The notes: generated from the sequence alone by a model not told the origin. Counted from the stretch's first letter, positions 27,529 to 37,270 are shown. The stretch: DNA of 50,564 nucleotides from Halorussus litoreus (GCF_003382685.1 NZ_KZ859515.1:8623-59186); one strand, 5' to 3'. Translations and numbers: made by a program.

Positions 27529-27957
27529 ATGAGCACGCAGGCCACGGAAGACAGAATTCTCTCCGTCCTCGAGGACGACGCCCAGGCCTCGTACGCCGAG
27601 ATCGCCGAACGGGCGAACGTCTCGAAGCCCACGGTCCGGAAGTACATCGAGAAGCTCGAAGACGAGGGGGTCATCGTGGGGTACTCCGCGGAGATCGATC
27701 CGAAGAAACTCTCCAGCAAGTCCATCGCACTGGTGGGGATGGACGTCGCCAGTGGGAAGTACGTCGAGGCGACCCGCGAACTGAAGGAACTCGACGAGAT
27801 CGAGACGCTGTACTCGTCGTCGGGCGACCACATGCTGATGGCGGAGGTCCGCGCGGAGGACGGCGACGCGGTCGGCGACGTCATCAGCGAGAAGATCCAC
27901 GCCATCGACGGCTTGACTGCGGCCCACCCGTCGTTCCTTCAGGAGCGACTGAAGTAG
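27529..27957 (+). CDS. Lrp/AsnC family transcriptional regulator
   Basis: A 142-residue regulator. The N-terminal winged helix-turn-helix reads ILSVLEDDAQASYAEIAERANVSKPTVRKYIEKLEDEG, and the C-terminal RAM-type ligand domain follows from about residue 65 (SSKSIALVGMDVASGKY...HMLMAEVRAED). RAM domains often sense amino acids and bring Lrp dimers into octamers. It may control the neighbouring porAB genes, but this is inference from position alone. The ATG at 27529 starts the HTH directly; AT-rich GGTATTTTTT lies about 35 bases before it. Confidence 0.9.
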   Translation: MSTQATEDRILSVLEDDAQASYAEIAERANVSKPTVRKYIEKLEDEGVIVGYSAEIDPKKLSSKSIALVGMDVASGKYVEATRELKELDEIETLYSSSGDHMLMAEVRAEDGDAVGDVISEKIHAIDGLTAAHPSFLQERLK

Positions 27958-28089
27958 GTCGTTGCAACTCGTCGGTGTTGCGGGGTCGGGGAGACAGCTC
28001 TGTTCCGGTCGAAGGCGGGCGATTCGTGATTTCACTTCTACTCGCTTGAGGATGCTTTATCGGTAGGTTCCGAGATATTTCTGTTTGAA

Positions 28090-28406
28090 CCCCGGCGCGC
28101 GCGAGCAACGCGCGCGAGGGACGAGTGAGCGACCAGCGGGAGCGAACGAGGAGGCTGGGGAGGTGTGAGGTTGCGGCTTCTCATGTGCCTCGGCAGTAGC
28201 TAGCTTCGAGGTTCTTGGATTTCCGAGTCAATCTGAGCTAGTTTCTGCTTGCGCCTCGGCGTGACCGCAACAGCACCGCACCGCGACCGCGGGCCTCACG
28301 CCTCCCCAGCCTCCTGCGTTACTCACTCCGCTTCGCTCCGTTGCGTTACTCGTCCCTCGCGCGTTTTGGCGCGGCATGAAGCCGCGCCAGCACGCGCCGG
28401 GCTGGA
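28090..28406 (+). repeat. Composite intergenic hairpin element, copy 2
   Basis: Same architecture as copy 1, same orientation. Left core is 28191-28207 (CGGCAGTAGCTAGCTTC), right core 28236-28248 (AGCTAGTTTCTGC). The left arm carries GAGGCTGGGGAGGTGTGAGG and the right arm CCTCCCCAGCCTCC. The left end holds a CGCGCGCGAGCAACGCGCGCG hairpin and the right end the hairpin 28368-28388 (GGCGCGGC/GCCGCGCC, loop ATGAA). It sits between the convergent lrp and aminotransferase genes. Confidence 0.85.
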
Positions 28407-28462
28407 GAAGTCCCTATCTCGAAACGGTCGCTGGTCCCTGTCTCGAAACAGTCGGTGGTCTC

Positions 28463-29620
28463 CTAGTCCGCCGCCTGTAGTTCCACGCCGGCCAGCGCGT
28501 CCTGAATCCGCTCGCTGGCCTCGGCCAGCTTCTCGGCGCTGTTGGCGTACGAGATGCGCAGACAGTCCTCGGCGTTCGTCCCGAAGTCCGGCCCCGGCGT
28601 GGTCGCCACACCGGCCTCTTCGAGGAAGAAGTCCGCGGCGTCGAACGCGTCCCCCGGCAGATCGCTCACGTCGACCAGCAGGTAGTACGCTCCGCCGGGC
28701 GTGTAGTCGAGGCTCAGGCCCCACTTCTCGACTTCGCTCACGAGGAAGTCCCGGCGCTCGCGGTACGTCTCGCGCACGTCGTCGAGGAAGTCGTCGCCGG
28801 ATTCGAGCGCGGCGATGCCCCCCGACTGGACGAAGTTCGGCGCGCAGATGAGCGTGTTCTGGGCGATGCGGTTGACGTGGTCGACGTACTCCGGCGGCGC
28901 GACCAGCCAGCCGAGTCGCCAGCCCGTCATGGCGAACCGCTTGGAGAAGCCGTCGACCACGAACGCGTCGTCGGTGTACTCCAGCACGGAGTGGGCCGGC
29001 TCGCCGTAGCTCAGCCCGTGGTACACCTCGTCGGAGATCACCGTGGCGTCGGCGGCCTCGGCCAGCGTGACGAGTTCCGCGAGCGTGTCGCCGTCGAACA
29101 CCGCGCCGGTCGGGTTGGCCGGAGAGTTGAGCAGGAGCGCGTCCGTCTCCGAGTCGACCGTACGCGCGAACGCGGCCGCGTCCGGGCGGAAGCCGTCGGC
29201 GGCCGACAGGTCGACCGTCGAGAGCCGGCCGTCGCATTGCCGGACGAAGTTGGGGTAGCAGGCGTAGTACGGGTCGGTGAGCACCACCTCGTCGCCGGGG
29301 TCGATCAGCGTCGAGAACGCCAGCAGAAGCGCGGGCGACGACCCGGAGGTGACCACGATGCGGTCGGGCGACACGTCCACGCCGTACCGCCGGTCGTAGT
29401 AGTCGGCGATGGCCCGCCGGAGTTCCGGCTTGCCCATCGAGGAGGTGTAGCCCGTCTCGCCCGCTCGGAGCGCTGCGACCGCCGCTTCGGTGACTGCTGG
29501 GGGCGTGTCGAAGTCCGGCTCGCCCACTTCGAGGTGTACGACGTCGTCCATGCGGTTAGCCCGTTCGAGCACGTCCATGGCGGCGAACGGTGTCGTCCGG
29601 GTCGCGCGCTCCGAAACCAT
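28463..29620 (-). CDS. Pyridoxal-phosphate aminotransferase (class I/II)
   Basis: A 385-residue fold-type I aminotransferase. Landmarks are HLEVGEPDFDTPPAV near residue 30, TSGSSPALLLAF, NSPANPTGAVFD, SDEVYHGLSY and the PLP lysine K227 in DGFSKRFAMTGWRLGW, with the carboxylate-binding Arg in CLRISYAN. The order matches aspartate/aromatic-type class I enzymes; the amino acid partner is not resolvable. The ATG at 29620 is preferred because GCTTTATGCG (TATA) lies about 30 bases before it. It diverges from the SRPBCC gene. Confidence 0.92.
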   Translation of the reverse strand: MVSERATRTTPFAAMDVLERANRMDDVVHLEVGEPDFDTPPAVTEAAVAALRAGETGYTSSMGKPELRRAIADYYDRRYGVDVSPDRIVVTSGSSPALLLAFSTLIDPGDEVVLTDPYYACYPNFVRQCDGRLSTVDLSAADGFRPDAAAFARTVDSETDALLLNSPANPTGAVFDGDTLAELVTLAEAADATVISDEVYHGLSYGEPAHSVLEYTDDAFVVDGFSKRFAMTGWRLGWLVAPPEYVDHVNRIAQNTLICAPNFVQSGGIAALESGDDFLDDVRETYRERRDFLVSEVEKWGLSLDYTPGGAYYLLVDVSDLPGDAFDAADFFLEEAGVATTPGPDFGTNAEDCLRISYANSAEKLAEASERIQDALAGVELQAAD

Positions 29621-29715
29621 GTGCAGTGGAAAAAGGGGATTCGGCGCATAAAGCGTCGGCGTGAGGGTCAGTATTTGCCGAGGGAGTTTTCCCGCCGCCG
29701 CCCCTACGCTCGGTC

Positions 29716-30201
29716 GTGCCCACCTACCAGCGCGAGGTCCGAGTCGGCGCACCGCTCGAGGAGGTGTGGGCGTTCCACTCGCAGGTCGACGGGCTGGAAG
29801 CGCTCACGCCCGACTGGATGCATCTCCGCGTGGACGGACTCGCCGGCCCGAACGGCACCGAACTGCCGGAGGGCGAGCCCCTCGACGCCGGAACCCAGAT
29901 CCGGCTCTCGGCCCGGCCGTTTGGAGTCGGTCCCCGACAGCGGTGGATCTCCCGGATCACTCGACGGGAGGAAGGCGACGGAACCGCCGTCTTCGAAGAC
30001 GAGATGGTCGACGGGCCGTTCCCGGCGTGGCACCACTCCCACCAGTTCTACGCCGCCTCGACCGATGAGACGCTCGTCCGGGACCGCCTGACGTACGAAC
30101 TCCCCGTCGTCGGCGGACTGCTCGGCCCGCTCGGCTGGTTCGGATTCGAGCCGATGTTCCGCGAGCGCCACCGCCGGACGAAGCGGATTCTGGAGGGGTA
30201 G
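29716..30201 (+). CDS. SRPBCC (START-like) ligand-binding protein
   Basis: A 161-residue single-domain protein, starting at GTG with PTYQREVRVGAPLEEVWAF. That is the first strand and helix of the SRPBCC/polyketide-cyclase fold. WISRITRREEGDG, FEDEMVDGPFPAWHHSHQFY and the C-terminal helix with FEPMFRERHRRTKRIL complete the fold. These proteins hold hydrophobic ligands, and the YbgF-like CDGP form is often annotated as cell-division inhibitor-like. The substrate is unknown. It is divergent from the aminotransferase with about 95 bases between starts. Confidence 0.82.
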   Translation: MPTYQREVRVGAPLEEVWAFHSQVDGLEALTPDWMHLRVDGLAGPNGTELPEGEPLDAGTQIRLSARPFGVGPRQRWISRITRREEGDGTAVFEDEMVDGPFPAWHHSHQFYAASTDETLVRDRLTYELPVVGGLLGPLGWFGFEPMFRERHRRTKRILEG

Positions 30202-30222
30202 TTTCGCTGACGCGGCGACTCC

Positions 30223-31464
30223 TCAGCCGCCGAGCATCAGCGGTCCGAGTAACACCCCCATCAGGTGGACCCTGCGCGCGCCGTATTTGGCGGGGACGAG
30301 CCCCACCAGCGTCGCAACCGCGAACACCGCGACGCCGACCCAGCCCGCGAACAGCCAGCTCACCAGCGTCAGGAGTGCGAGCACGCCGACCGAGAGCCGG
30401 ACGTTGTCGACCGCGCCGACCAGCCGGAGGTAGCGGTCGCCGACCCCGAGCACGAGGACGAAGCCCGCGATGCCGGCGAGCGCGGTGCTCGCGAGCAACA
30501 GCGGGGGGTTCACCGGTGCGTCGGCCTCCTGGAGGGCGACCATCACGCCGGTCCGGGGTGTGCCGAGCGCGGCCAGCGCGAACAGCGCGAAGACGGTATT
30601 GGCGGTGTTGACCCCGCTGGTCGTGACCACGAACCCGCGAGCGTCGGTCGAGCCCGGTACGAGGCCGAGCGCCAGCACGGCCGCGACCGCCGCAGAGACG
30701 CCCGGCAGGTAGCCCACGATAGCGCCCGCGACGCTCCCGGCGAACGCCGTGAGCGCGACCATCTTCCGGGAAATCGCGATCTCGGCGTCGTCCTGCTCGG
30801 GCACGCCAGCCCCCGAAAGAGCCTCCAGCAGCACCGGCGCGCCGAACAGTCCCGCGAACAGCGGTGTGAGCATCCCACCGGCCGCCAGCGGGGCGGCCGG
30901 TTCGAGGTCGAGCGTCGCGTGACCGAGCGCGGCGCTTCCGAGGAACCCCGCGAGCGCGCCGACCATCGCGGACTTCGAGCCTTCGGTGAGTACGAGTAAC
31001 GCGACCACGCCGCCGAGGACGAGTGGGAGGTGGGCTCGAACCGTCGGGTACGCCGCGGTCATCGCACGGGTGACCGGCACCGCGAGCGGGACCGCGAACG
31101 CGACCGCGAGGCCGCTCCCCAGCGCGGAGAGCCGAACCGCCTCGCGGCCCCGACCGGCGATGACGAGCCGGTGGCCAGGGAGCGCGGTCGCGGCCATCGC
31201 GGCGTCGGGCACGCCGAGCGCGAGCGCTGGGACGGCGTCGAGGAACGAGTGAACGACGCCCGCGGCCAGCATCGCCGCGCCGACGAGACGCGGGGGTCCG
31301 GGCACCGCGGGCGCGACCGAGGCCAGCAGGAGTGCGAGGTTGTTGACGTGCAGGCCGGGCGTGAGCCCGCTACACGTCCCGAGCGCGATTCCGCCGAGGA
31401 CGAACGCGAGCGCGACGGCTGTGCCGGCCGGGTCGACCGCGAGTCGGACGCCGAGCGCCTCCAT
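30223..31464 (-). CDS. TctA-like tripartite transporter permease (DUF112)
   Basis: A 413-residue membrane protein with about ten to twelve hydrophobic segments. The family marks are GTCSGLTPGLHVNNLALLLAS near the N-terminus and the second half's IVGYLPGVSAAVAAVLALGL followed by TTSGVNTANTVFALFALA. Bacterial TctA works with a small TctB and a periplasmic TctC to take up tricarboxylates; neither partner is nearby, as is typical of the archaeal branch. The substrate is therefore open. The next gene upstream starts 60 bases away on the same strand. Confidence 0.85.
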   Translation of the reverse strand: MEALGVRLAVDPAGTAVALAFVLGGIALGTCSGLTPGLHVNNLALLLASVAPAVPGPPRLVGAAMLAAGVVHSFLDAVPALALGVPDAAMAATALPGHRLVIAGRGREAVRLSALGSGLAVAFAVPLAVPVTRAMTAAYPTVRAHLPLVLGGVVALLVLTEGSKSAMVGALAGFLGSAALGHATLDLEPAAPLAAGGMLTPLFAGLFGAPVLLEALSGAGVPEQDDAEIAISRKMVALTAFAGSVAGAIVGYLPGVSAAVAAVLALGLVPGSTDARGFVVTTSGVNTANTVFALFALAALGTPRTGVMVALQEADAPVNPPLLLASTALAGIAGFVLVLGVGDRYLRLVGAVDNVRLSVGVLALLTLVSWLFAGWVGVAVFAVATLVGLVPAKYGARRVHLMGVLLGPLMLGG

Positions 31465-31526
31465 CGGGGCACTTTCGTCCCGCCCTCCGATTTAAACGTT
31501 CGTGCGAGAATTGATGTCGGGGAGTG

Positions 31527-31940
31527 CTACCCCGCCGAAGCGGTCCCCGACGCGCGCCGCCAGTAGTACGCGACCAGTCCGCCGAACACCAGTACTGCGG
31601 CACCGAGCGCCCCGACGAGCACCGCGAGCCACTCCGGGAATGCGGCACTCGTGCGCAGCCAGTCGACGAACACCGCCGTGACCAAGAGAAATCCGACGAG
31701 GGTCAGGAGTCCGCGCCCCGCGTAGAAGTAGCTCCCCTCACCGAACGACGGCGTCTGGCCGCGGACCAGCGCGGGGACGGCGTCGAGCGCCAGCACCGCG
31801 ACGAGCGTCACGAGCAACGCGACGACGCCACCGAGATACAGCGAGTCGATTATCGCTTGTGACGCCTGCACCGCGACGCTGTAGACGACGAAGACCGCGG
31901 CGACTCGGAGTAACGCGCCGACGGAGTCGAATCGTGCCAT
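31527..31940 (-). CDS. Four-helix haloarchaeal membrane protein
   Basis: A 137-residue protein with hydrophobic segments near residues 10-27, 37-57, 75-95 and 105-127, and an exposed loop PALVRGQTPSFGEGSYFYAGRG between the second and third. No enzymatic motif is seen. It may be cotranscribed with the downstream TctA-like gene (62-base gap), but the link is weak. The family is not recognised. Confidence 0.7.
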   Translation of the reverse strand: MARFDSVGALLRVAAVFVVYSVAVQASQAIIDSLYLGGVVALLVTLVAVLALDAVPALVRGQTPSFGEGSYFYAGRGLLTLVGFLLVTAVFVDWLRTSAAFPEWLAVLVGALGAAVLVFGGLVAYYWRRASGTASAG

Positions 31941-32143
31941 ACTCCCGACCAGTTACCCGAGCGGGTTAAATCGTCCGGGAAGCGAGAGTGACGTTCGGAG
32001 GCGTGGTGGCGGTCGCTTGCAGCAGCAGTCCCGGCGCTCGAAGCAGTGTCGAGTGAGTCCGAACCACCACGGTGACAGCTACCCAGCGACGGCTATCCGA
32101 TAGCGCGCGAAAGAAAAAACTGATCTCGTCGCGTCGGACCGAT

Positions 32144-32491
32144 TCAGCCGAAGAGTTCGCCGAGGCCCTCGCCGCTGGCCTCGTCGTCCTCGTCGTCGCC
32201 CTCGTCCTCGGCGGCTTCCTCTTCCTCGCCGCCCTCGTCGGCTTCCTCTTCCTCGGCCTCGTCGGCTCCGCCCTCGTCAGCAGCGCCGCCTGCGGCGGCT
32301 CCGCCTGCGGGCACGGCCGCGGCCTGCTCGACGGCCTCGTCGATGTCGACGTCCTCCAGCGCGGCGACGAGCGCCTTGACGCGGGATTCCTCGACGTCGA
32401 CGCCGGCGGCGTCGAGCACGTTGGTGAGGTTGTCCTCGTTGATCTCTTCGCCCGATTCGTTCAGGATGAGTGCAGCGTAAACGTATTCCAT
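32144..32491 (-). CDS. rpl12: 50S ribosomal protein L12 (P1)
   Basis: A 115-residue archaeal stalk protein: the helical dimerisation domain ([21 protein letters not shown]), an Ala/Gly hinge, a long Glu/Asp-rich linker and the terminal GEGLGELFG peptide that recruits elongation factors. Multiple copies bind the C-terminal half of L10. It is the last gene of the L1-L10-L12 operon, 27 bases after rpl10. Confidence 0.96.
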   Translation of the reverse strand: MEYVYAALILNESGEEINEDNLTNVLDAAGVDVEESRVKALVAALEDVDIDEAVEQAAAVPAGGAAAGGAADEGGADEAEEEEADEGGEEEEAAEDEGDDEDDEASGEGLGELFG

Positions 32492-32518
32492 TGGTAGTAG
32501 TTTGGGTGGTGTTGGTCG

Positions 32519-33562
32519 CTATCCGAACATCGCGCCGAGAGCGTCGCCGCCCTCCTCGTCGTCGTCATCGTCCTCGTCTTCGCTCTCGTCGGCGTCGGAT
32601 TCGGTCGCTTCGTCGCTCGATTCGTCTTCGTCTTCGGCGTCGGCAGTCTCCGTCTGGGCGGGAGCCTCGACGTCACTGAGCTCGTCGGGCAGCGCCTCCT
32701 CGTCGTCGACCTGCGCGGCGAGCGCGCGAACCTGCGCGTCCGCCTTGCTCACGAGGTCGTCGGCGAGGTCCGGGCTCGCGATGGACGCTTCCAGCCCGAG
32801 GCTCTTGGCCTCGCCCTCGGCCTTCCGGACGAGGGTCGGGACGGTCGTCTCGGTCGGATAGCCCGCGTTGACCGAGAGGTTGCGTGCGCGCGCCGCCGCG
32901 GCCTCGACGTCCGCGAGGTACTCGTCGACGTCGATGTCGAGTTCCTCGGGCTCGAACAGGACGCCGTCGGAGTAGACGCCCCGCAGGTCGAGTCCAACCT
33001 CCTTGGGCTCGATGCCCATCTCCGCGAGGACGTTCGCGAGGTCCTCGGAGACCTCGTCGCCGGCTTCGGCGACGACGCTGTCCTCGGTCACCTGGATGGA
33101 GCCCTCCATGATGCGCGCGGAGGCGCCGATGCTCTGGAGTTCGCCCACGAACGGACCGGGGTCGACGCCCGTGTCGCCCTCGGGGATGAGGATCTGGTCG
33201 GGCGAGACCTCACCCGCGCTGATGGGTGCCGGGCTCTTGGACTCCTCGAGCTGCTTGTACAGCCCGAAGGGGTTGTCGTTCGTGCCGATGAGTCCGACCT
33301 CGCCGGAGACGTACTGGGCTAGCTCTTCGACGCCCTCGTCGACCTCCGCGAGCGCGCGCTCGAGGAGGGTGTTCCGGCTGATGCGGAGCTGTGCGCTCCC
33401 GTGCAGGTTCGACCGCATCGTCTGGAGCTGCCGCGACGGGATGCCCGCCACGTTGACGATGCCGACGCTGCTGTACCCCTCGATGAGGTCAACCAGTTCG
33501 TCGACCTCCTCCTGTTTCCACTGGGGGATGGTCTCGGTCTTGCGCTCGGCTTCGGCGGACAT
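32519..33562 (-). CDS. rpl10: 50S ribosomal protein L10 (P0)
   Basis: A 347-residue stalk base protein. The N-terminal domain has [21 protein letters not shown] and the [12 protein letters not shown] rRNA-binding helix, and the later region has the L12-binding spine. An acidic C-terminal stretch (about residues 295-340) leads to the terminal DALGAMFG, which resembles the L12 tail and also binds translation factors. One base separates it from the rpl1 stop. Confidence 0.96.
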   Translation of the reverse strand: MSAEAERKTETIPQWKQEEVDELVDLIEGYSSVGIVNVAGIPSRQLQTMRSNLHGSAQLRISRNTLLERALAEVDEGVEELAQYVSGEVGLIGTNDNPFGLYKQLEESKSPAPISAGEVSPDQILIPEGDTGVDPGPFVGELQSIGASARIMEGSIQVTEDSVVAEAGDEVSEDLANVLAEMGIEPKEVGLDLRGVYSDGVLFEPEELDIDVDEYLADVEAAAARARNLSVNAGYPTETTVPTLVRKAEGEAKSLGLEASIASPDLADDLVSKADAQVRALAAQVDDEEALPDELSDVEAPAQTETADAEDEDESSDEATESDADESEDEDDDDDEEGGDALGAMFG

Positions 33563-33563
33563 G

Positions 33564-34202
33564 TTAGGCTACCTCCACGGACGGCCCCATCGTCGTCTTC
33601 ACGTAGATGGAGTCGATGTTGAGCGGGCCCTTCTCGAGGTTCGCTTCGAGTCGCCGGAGGATGACGTCGATGTTGTCGCTGATTTCCTCGGCGTTCATGT
33701 CCTCCGCGCCGACGCGCGTGTGGAAGGTTCGCCGGTCGCCGCTCCGGAGCTGGACGACGTTCTTCATGCGGTCGACGGTCTCGACCACGTCGTCGTCGGG
33801 CTGGAGCGGTTCGGGCATCTTCCCGCGCGGGCCGAGGATGGTACCGAGGTAGCGACCGATGTCTTGCATCATCGACGCTTCGGCGATGAAGAAGTCGGTC
33901 TCGTCGGCCAGGTCCTTGGCTCGGTCGTCGTCGTCGCCGAGGTCTTCGAGTTCGTCGCCGTCGAACACCTCGTCGGCGGCGTCTTCGGCGCGCAGGGCGG
34001 TCTCGCCCTCCGCGAACACGACAATCTTGGTCTCCTGTCCGGTACCTTCCGGCAACACCACGCTCTCGTCGACGCGGTTAGACGGTTCGTTCAAATCGAG
34101 GTCGCGCAGATTGATCGCGAGATCCACCGTTTCGCGGAAGTTCCGCTGGGGTGAATCGTCGAGTGCGCGAGAGACTGCTTGCTCTATCTCCTGATCTGCC
34201 AT
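33564..34202 (-). CDS. rpl1: 50S ribosomal protein L1
   Basis: A 212-residue L1-stalk protein with [29 protein letters not shown] and the [21 protein letters not shown] region. Archaeal L1 is known to repress its own operon by binding the mRNA in a site that mimics 23S rRNA. The leader here is a good candidate for that. It has its own promoter separate from rpl11. Confidence 0.96.
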   Translation of the reverse strand: MADQEIEQAVSRALDDSPQRNFRETVDLAINLRDLDLNEPSNRVDESVVLPEGTGQETKIVVFAEGETALRAEDAADEVFDGDELEDLGDDDDRAKDLADETDFFIAEASMMQDIGRYLGTILGPRGKMPEPLQPDDDVVETVDRMKNVVQLRSGDRRTFHTRVGAEDMNAEEISDNIDVILRRLEANLEKGPLNIDSIYVKTTMGPSVEVA

Positions 34203-34297
34203 TGTTCACCTCCGTAGTACGCAGGACGCTCCTACGGATTTTCAGTGACACAGGCTACGCCTGTCTCGGTCGAAACGAAGGTCATCTGGAACTTAAA
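34203..34297 (-). promoter_or_regulatory. Promoter and structured leader of the L1-L10-L12 operon
   Basis: On the minus strand, GGTTTAAG (about 34292-34299) is a TATA box. The transcript would start near 34268, leaving a leader of about 65 nt. It contains the hairpin ACAGGC-GTA-GCCTGT, a second CCGTAG...CTACGG stem, and a strong GGAGGTGA ribosome site before the ATG. In Halobacterium the equivalent leader carries the L1 autoregulatory site; I infer the same here. Confidence 0.5.
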
Positions 34298-34477
34298 CCC
34301 GTCGAAGCAGTGGCGAGTCGGGCGGCATCGACGGCGAGCGGGGCTGTAACTCGTTCGCACGGGCACTCGGTTTCGCGCCGGTGGCGGTGCGGTCGCTGGT
34401 CACGAGCGACGGCTGCGAGAAACGAGTGGCGACTTCGAACAACGAGTGACGACAGCGAGAAACGGGAGAACTCCGAG

Positions 34478-34969
34478 TTACGCCGCGGCTTCCTCGACGC
34501 CGAGCACGTCGTCGTACTCGCCGGCGTCGACCTTCTCCTTGAACTCGCGGGCGTCCTCGCCCTCGATGGTGACGCCGAGCGAGGCGCAGGTGCCGACGAT
34601 CTCCTTGGCGGCGTTCCGCGTGTCGTACGCGAGCAGGTCGGGATGCTTCTGCTCGGCGATGGTCTTGACCTGTTCGATGGAGAGGTCGGCGACGAAGTCC
34701 TTCTGGGGTTCGCCGCTGCCCGTCTCGAACCCGGCCTCGTCCTTGATGAGCGCCGCGGTCGGCGGGACGCCGATCTCGATCCCGTAGCTGCCGTCGTCCT
34801 CGATGGTAATCGTCACCGGGACCTCCGTGCCGTCGAAGGCCTCGGTCTGCTCGTTGATGTCGCTGACGACGTCCTGTACGTTCACTGCGGTCGGTCCCAG
34901 TTCGGGTCCGAGCGGCGGACCGGGGTCCGCCTGCCCGCCGGGGACGAGTACTTCTATCGTCTCAGCCAT
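34478..34969 (-). CDS. rpl11: 50S ribosomal protein L11
   Basis: A 163-residue GTPase-centre protein with VPGGQADPGPPLGPELGP, an N-terminal 23S-binding edge, and the C-terminal RNA-binding domain with LSIEQVKTIAEQKHPDLLAYD and EIVGTCASLGVTIEG. The ATG at 34969 was chosen over the longer frame. GTTTTAAG at 34992-34999 is a TATA box about 26 bases upstream, indicating a leaderless transcript. A 275-base gap to rpl1 supports separate expression. It diverges from the DRG gene. Confidence 0.96.
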   Translation of the reverse strand: MAETIEVLVPGGQADPGPPLGPELGPTAVNVQDVVSDINEQTEAFDGTEVPVTITIEDDGSYGIEIGVPPTAALIKDEAGFETGSGEPQKDFVADLSIEQVKTIAEQKHPDLLAYDTRNAAKEIVGTCASLGVTIEGEDAREFKEKVDAGEYDDVLGVEEAAA

Positions 34970-35093
34970 ACGTGTACGAACCCCCGCGGCAGTTTTAAGA
35001 CTTGCTAAGTGTGACTCCTCGCAGTCGTCCCGCAGGAGAAACGTTCCCGCGGAAAGAAAGGGTTTTTCGGCTCGCGCGGCCGACCAACACACG

Positions 35094-36203
35094 ATGGGTC
35101 TGGAGGACGAGATCGAGGACCTCCGCGAGGAGATCTCCGAGACGCCGTACAACAAGTCCACCGAGGAGCACGTCGGACGGCTGAAGGCCAAGCTCGCGGA
35201 GAAGAAGGAGAAACTCGAGAACCAGTCCTCCGCCGGCGGCGGGGAAGGCTACCACGTCGAGAAGCACGGCGACGCCACAGTCGCGTTTGTCGGCTTCCCG
35301 AGCGTCGGGAAGTCCACGCTGCTGAACGCGCTGACCGCGGCCGAGAGCGAGGTCGGCGACTACGAGTTCACGACGCTCAACGTCAACCCCGGCATGCTGC
35401 AGTACAACGGCGCGAACATCCAGCTACTCGACGTACCGGGGCTCATCGAGGGCGCGGCGCAGGGCCGGGGCGGCGGCCAGGAGGTGCTTTCGGTCGTGCG
35501 CGCTGCGGACCTCGTCGTGTTCGTGCTCTCGGTGTTCGAGATCGACCAGTACGAGCGGCTCAAGACCGAACTGTACGAGAACAAGATCCGTCTCGACCAA
35601 CAGTCCCCAAGCGTCAAGATTGCGAAGAAGGGCAAGGGTGGCATCCGGGTCACGTCGAGCGTGGACCTGGACCTCTCGGAGCGCGTGGTCTCGGAGGTGC
35701 TCCGCGAGCACGGCTACGTCAACGCCGACGTGACCATTCGCGAGCAGGTCGACATCGACCGGCTGGTCGACGGCGTGATGGACAACCGCGAGTACATCCC
35801 CTCCATCGTGTCGGTCAACAAGGTCGATCTCATCGAGCCCGACTACGTCGAGACGGTCGAGGCGGAACTGCGCGACCACGATATCGACCCCGAGGAGGCC
35901 GTGTTCATCTCCGCCGAGAAGGAGAAGGGGCTGGACTCGCTCAAGGAGACCATCTGGGAGGAGCTCGGGCTGATGCGGATCTACATGGACAAGCCCGGCC
36001 GGGGCGTCGACTGGGAGGAACCGCTGGTGTTAGAGCGGGGGTCGACTATCGCGGACGCCTGTGACAAGCTCGGCGGGGAGTTCGAGGACCGGTTCCGCTT
36101 CGCCCGCGTGTCGGGTCCGAGCGCGAAACACGACGAACAGCAGGTCGGGACGGACCACGAACTCGCCGACGAGGACGTGCTCCGCATCATCACCCGGAAG
36201 TAA
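35094..36203 (+). CDS. DRG-family GTPase (Obg-like, TGS domain)
   Basis: A 369-residue translational GTPase of the archaeal/eukaryotic DRG family. A helical N-terminus (residues 1-50) precedes G1 GFPSVGKSTLLN (about 66-77), G2 TTLNVNPG, G3 DVPGLIEGAAQGRGGGQ and G4 VNKVDLIE. The C-terminal TGS domain ends the protein (GSTIADACDKLGGEFEDRF...HELADEDVLRIITRK). Eukaryotic DRG proteins associate with ribosomes and polysomes. Its ATG-to-next-gene junction has no gap: the next gene starts at the base after its stop. It diverges from rpl11. Confidence 0.92.
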   Translation: MGLEDEIEDLREEISETPYNKSTEEHVGRLKAKLAEKKEKLENQSSAGGGEGYHVEKHGDATVAFVGFPSVGKSTLLNALTAAESEVGDYEFTTLNVNPGMLQYNGANIQLLDVPGLIEGAAQGRGGGQEVLSVVRAADLVVFVLSVFEIDQYERLKTELYENKIRLDQQSPSVKIAKKGKGGIRVTSSVDLDLSERVVSEVLREHGYVNADVTIREQVDIDRLVDGVMDNREYIPSIVSVNKVDLIEPDYVETVEAELRDHDIDPEEAVFISAEKEKGLDSLKETIWEELGLMRIYMDKPGRGVDWEEPLVLERGSTIADACDKLGGEFEDRFRFARVSGPSAKHDEQQVGTDHELADEDVLRIITRK

Positions 36204-36617
36204 ATGCGACGACTGCTCGCACTGGCTGCTCTCGCTATCGCTCCGTGGACCGTACTCGGCGCTGGCGATTTCGTGTTCGCGTGGGGACTGGCGACCGTCG
36301 ACCCGCTTCACGTGACGACGCTTCCCGACTACCTGTTCGTCTACACCGCGGGCCTTCCTGCGCGACTGCTCGCGTGGCCGATTGCGGTTCTGTTGTACCT
36401 CCTCGCGGTGGTGAGTGCGGCTCTCGGCACGGCTGGCTGGGAAGATCGTCGGGTGACCGGTGGTCTGCTCGTGCTCGCGGGTGCGAGTCATCTCCGGTTC
36501 TCGTTGGGCCTGTCGCGACTGGGCCTGCTCGCGGTGCCGACCGGGTCGCTCCTGCTCTGGACCGCGGCGTGGTGGTTCCACTGGCCGGACCTTCGGGATT
36601 CGCTTTCTCGGGGATAG
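36204..36617 (+). CDS. TIGR04206-like small membrane protein
   Basis: A 137-residue haloarchaeal protein with about four hydrophobic segments (residues 4-25, 45-75, 85-105 and 110-125) and loops containing FVYTAGLPARLLAWP and GASHLRFSLGLSR. It recalls the uncharacterised haloarchaeal TIGR04206 family. It begins immediately after the DRG stop, so it is cotranscribed. The function is unknown. Confidence 0.7.
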   Translation: MRRLLALAALAIAPWTVLGAGDFVFAWGLATVDPLHVTTLPDYLFVYTAGLPARLLAWPIAVLLYLLAVVSAALGTAGWEDRRVTGGLLVLAGASHLRFSLGLSRLGLLAVPTGSLLLWTAAWWFHWPDLRDSLSRG

Positions 36618-36669
36618 GACGCGAGTCTCGATAATCCACTCTGGCGTGCGCTGCCTTCGATTTTCTTTT

Positions 36670-37116
36670 CGGCGCGTGCGGGCGCGACCCCGTGTCGTGC
36701 CAAACTGCGCGAGGGTCGAGTAGCGTGGTTCGAAAATCGGAGATTTTCGTCATCCCAGAAATCTCCGATTTCTGGAGACCGTGGAGCGAAGCGACCGAGG
36801 CTTGCGAGACGCCGCAGGCGTCTCGCTGCTCTGCGAACGCAGTTCGCAGACAACGCAGGCGGTTGAGGAGGACGAGGTGGGGTCGCGGTGCTGTGCTGTG
36901 CTGTGCAGTTACTCCGAGGCTCAAGCAGTAACTAGCTCAGGCAGTTTTCAGATAGAAGCGGACGACAGCGTGAAGCTAGCTACTCCCGAGGCATATGAGA
37001 AACCGCAACCGCACCGCACAGCACCGCAGCCTCACACCTCCCCAGCCTCCTGCGCTTCTCGGCCTTCGGCCTGCGATAGCTCGTCCCTCGCGCGCGTTGC
37101 TCGCGCGCGCCGGTGT
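36670..37116 (-). repeat. Composite intergenic hairpin element, copy 3 (inverted)
   Basis: Same family as copies 1, 2 and 4, but in the opposite orientation. Cores are 36923-36940 and 36973-36999 on the plus strand. Nested hairpins are perfect: 36731-36749 (CGAAAATC-GGA-GATTTTCG), 36755-36775 (CCAGAAATC-TCC-GATTTCTGG), GCGAGACGCC-GCA-GGCGTCTCGC and CTGCGAAC-GCA-GTTCGCAG. Between the first two is the 10-base linker GGGATGACGA (minus strand), identical to copy 4. It lies between two plus-strand genes. Confidence 0.85.
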
Positions 37117-37270
37117 TCAAAAATACCGTAGTCGAAATACGGTAGTCCAGAAAATTACGACCGTCGAGAGAAAGAGCCAGTTGAAATCGTCGAGAAAGCG
37201 ACCCCTATCCGCTGAACCACCTTCCGCGAGCGGTAGCCTTTTCGCTCAGGAAACACCAGTACGAACCGTT

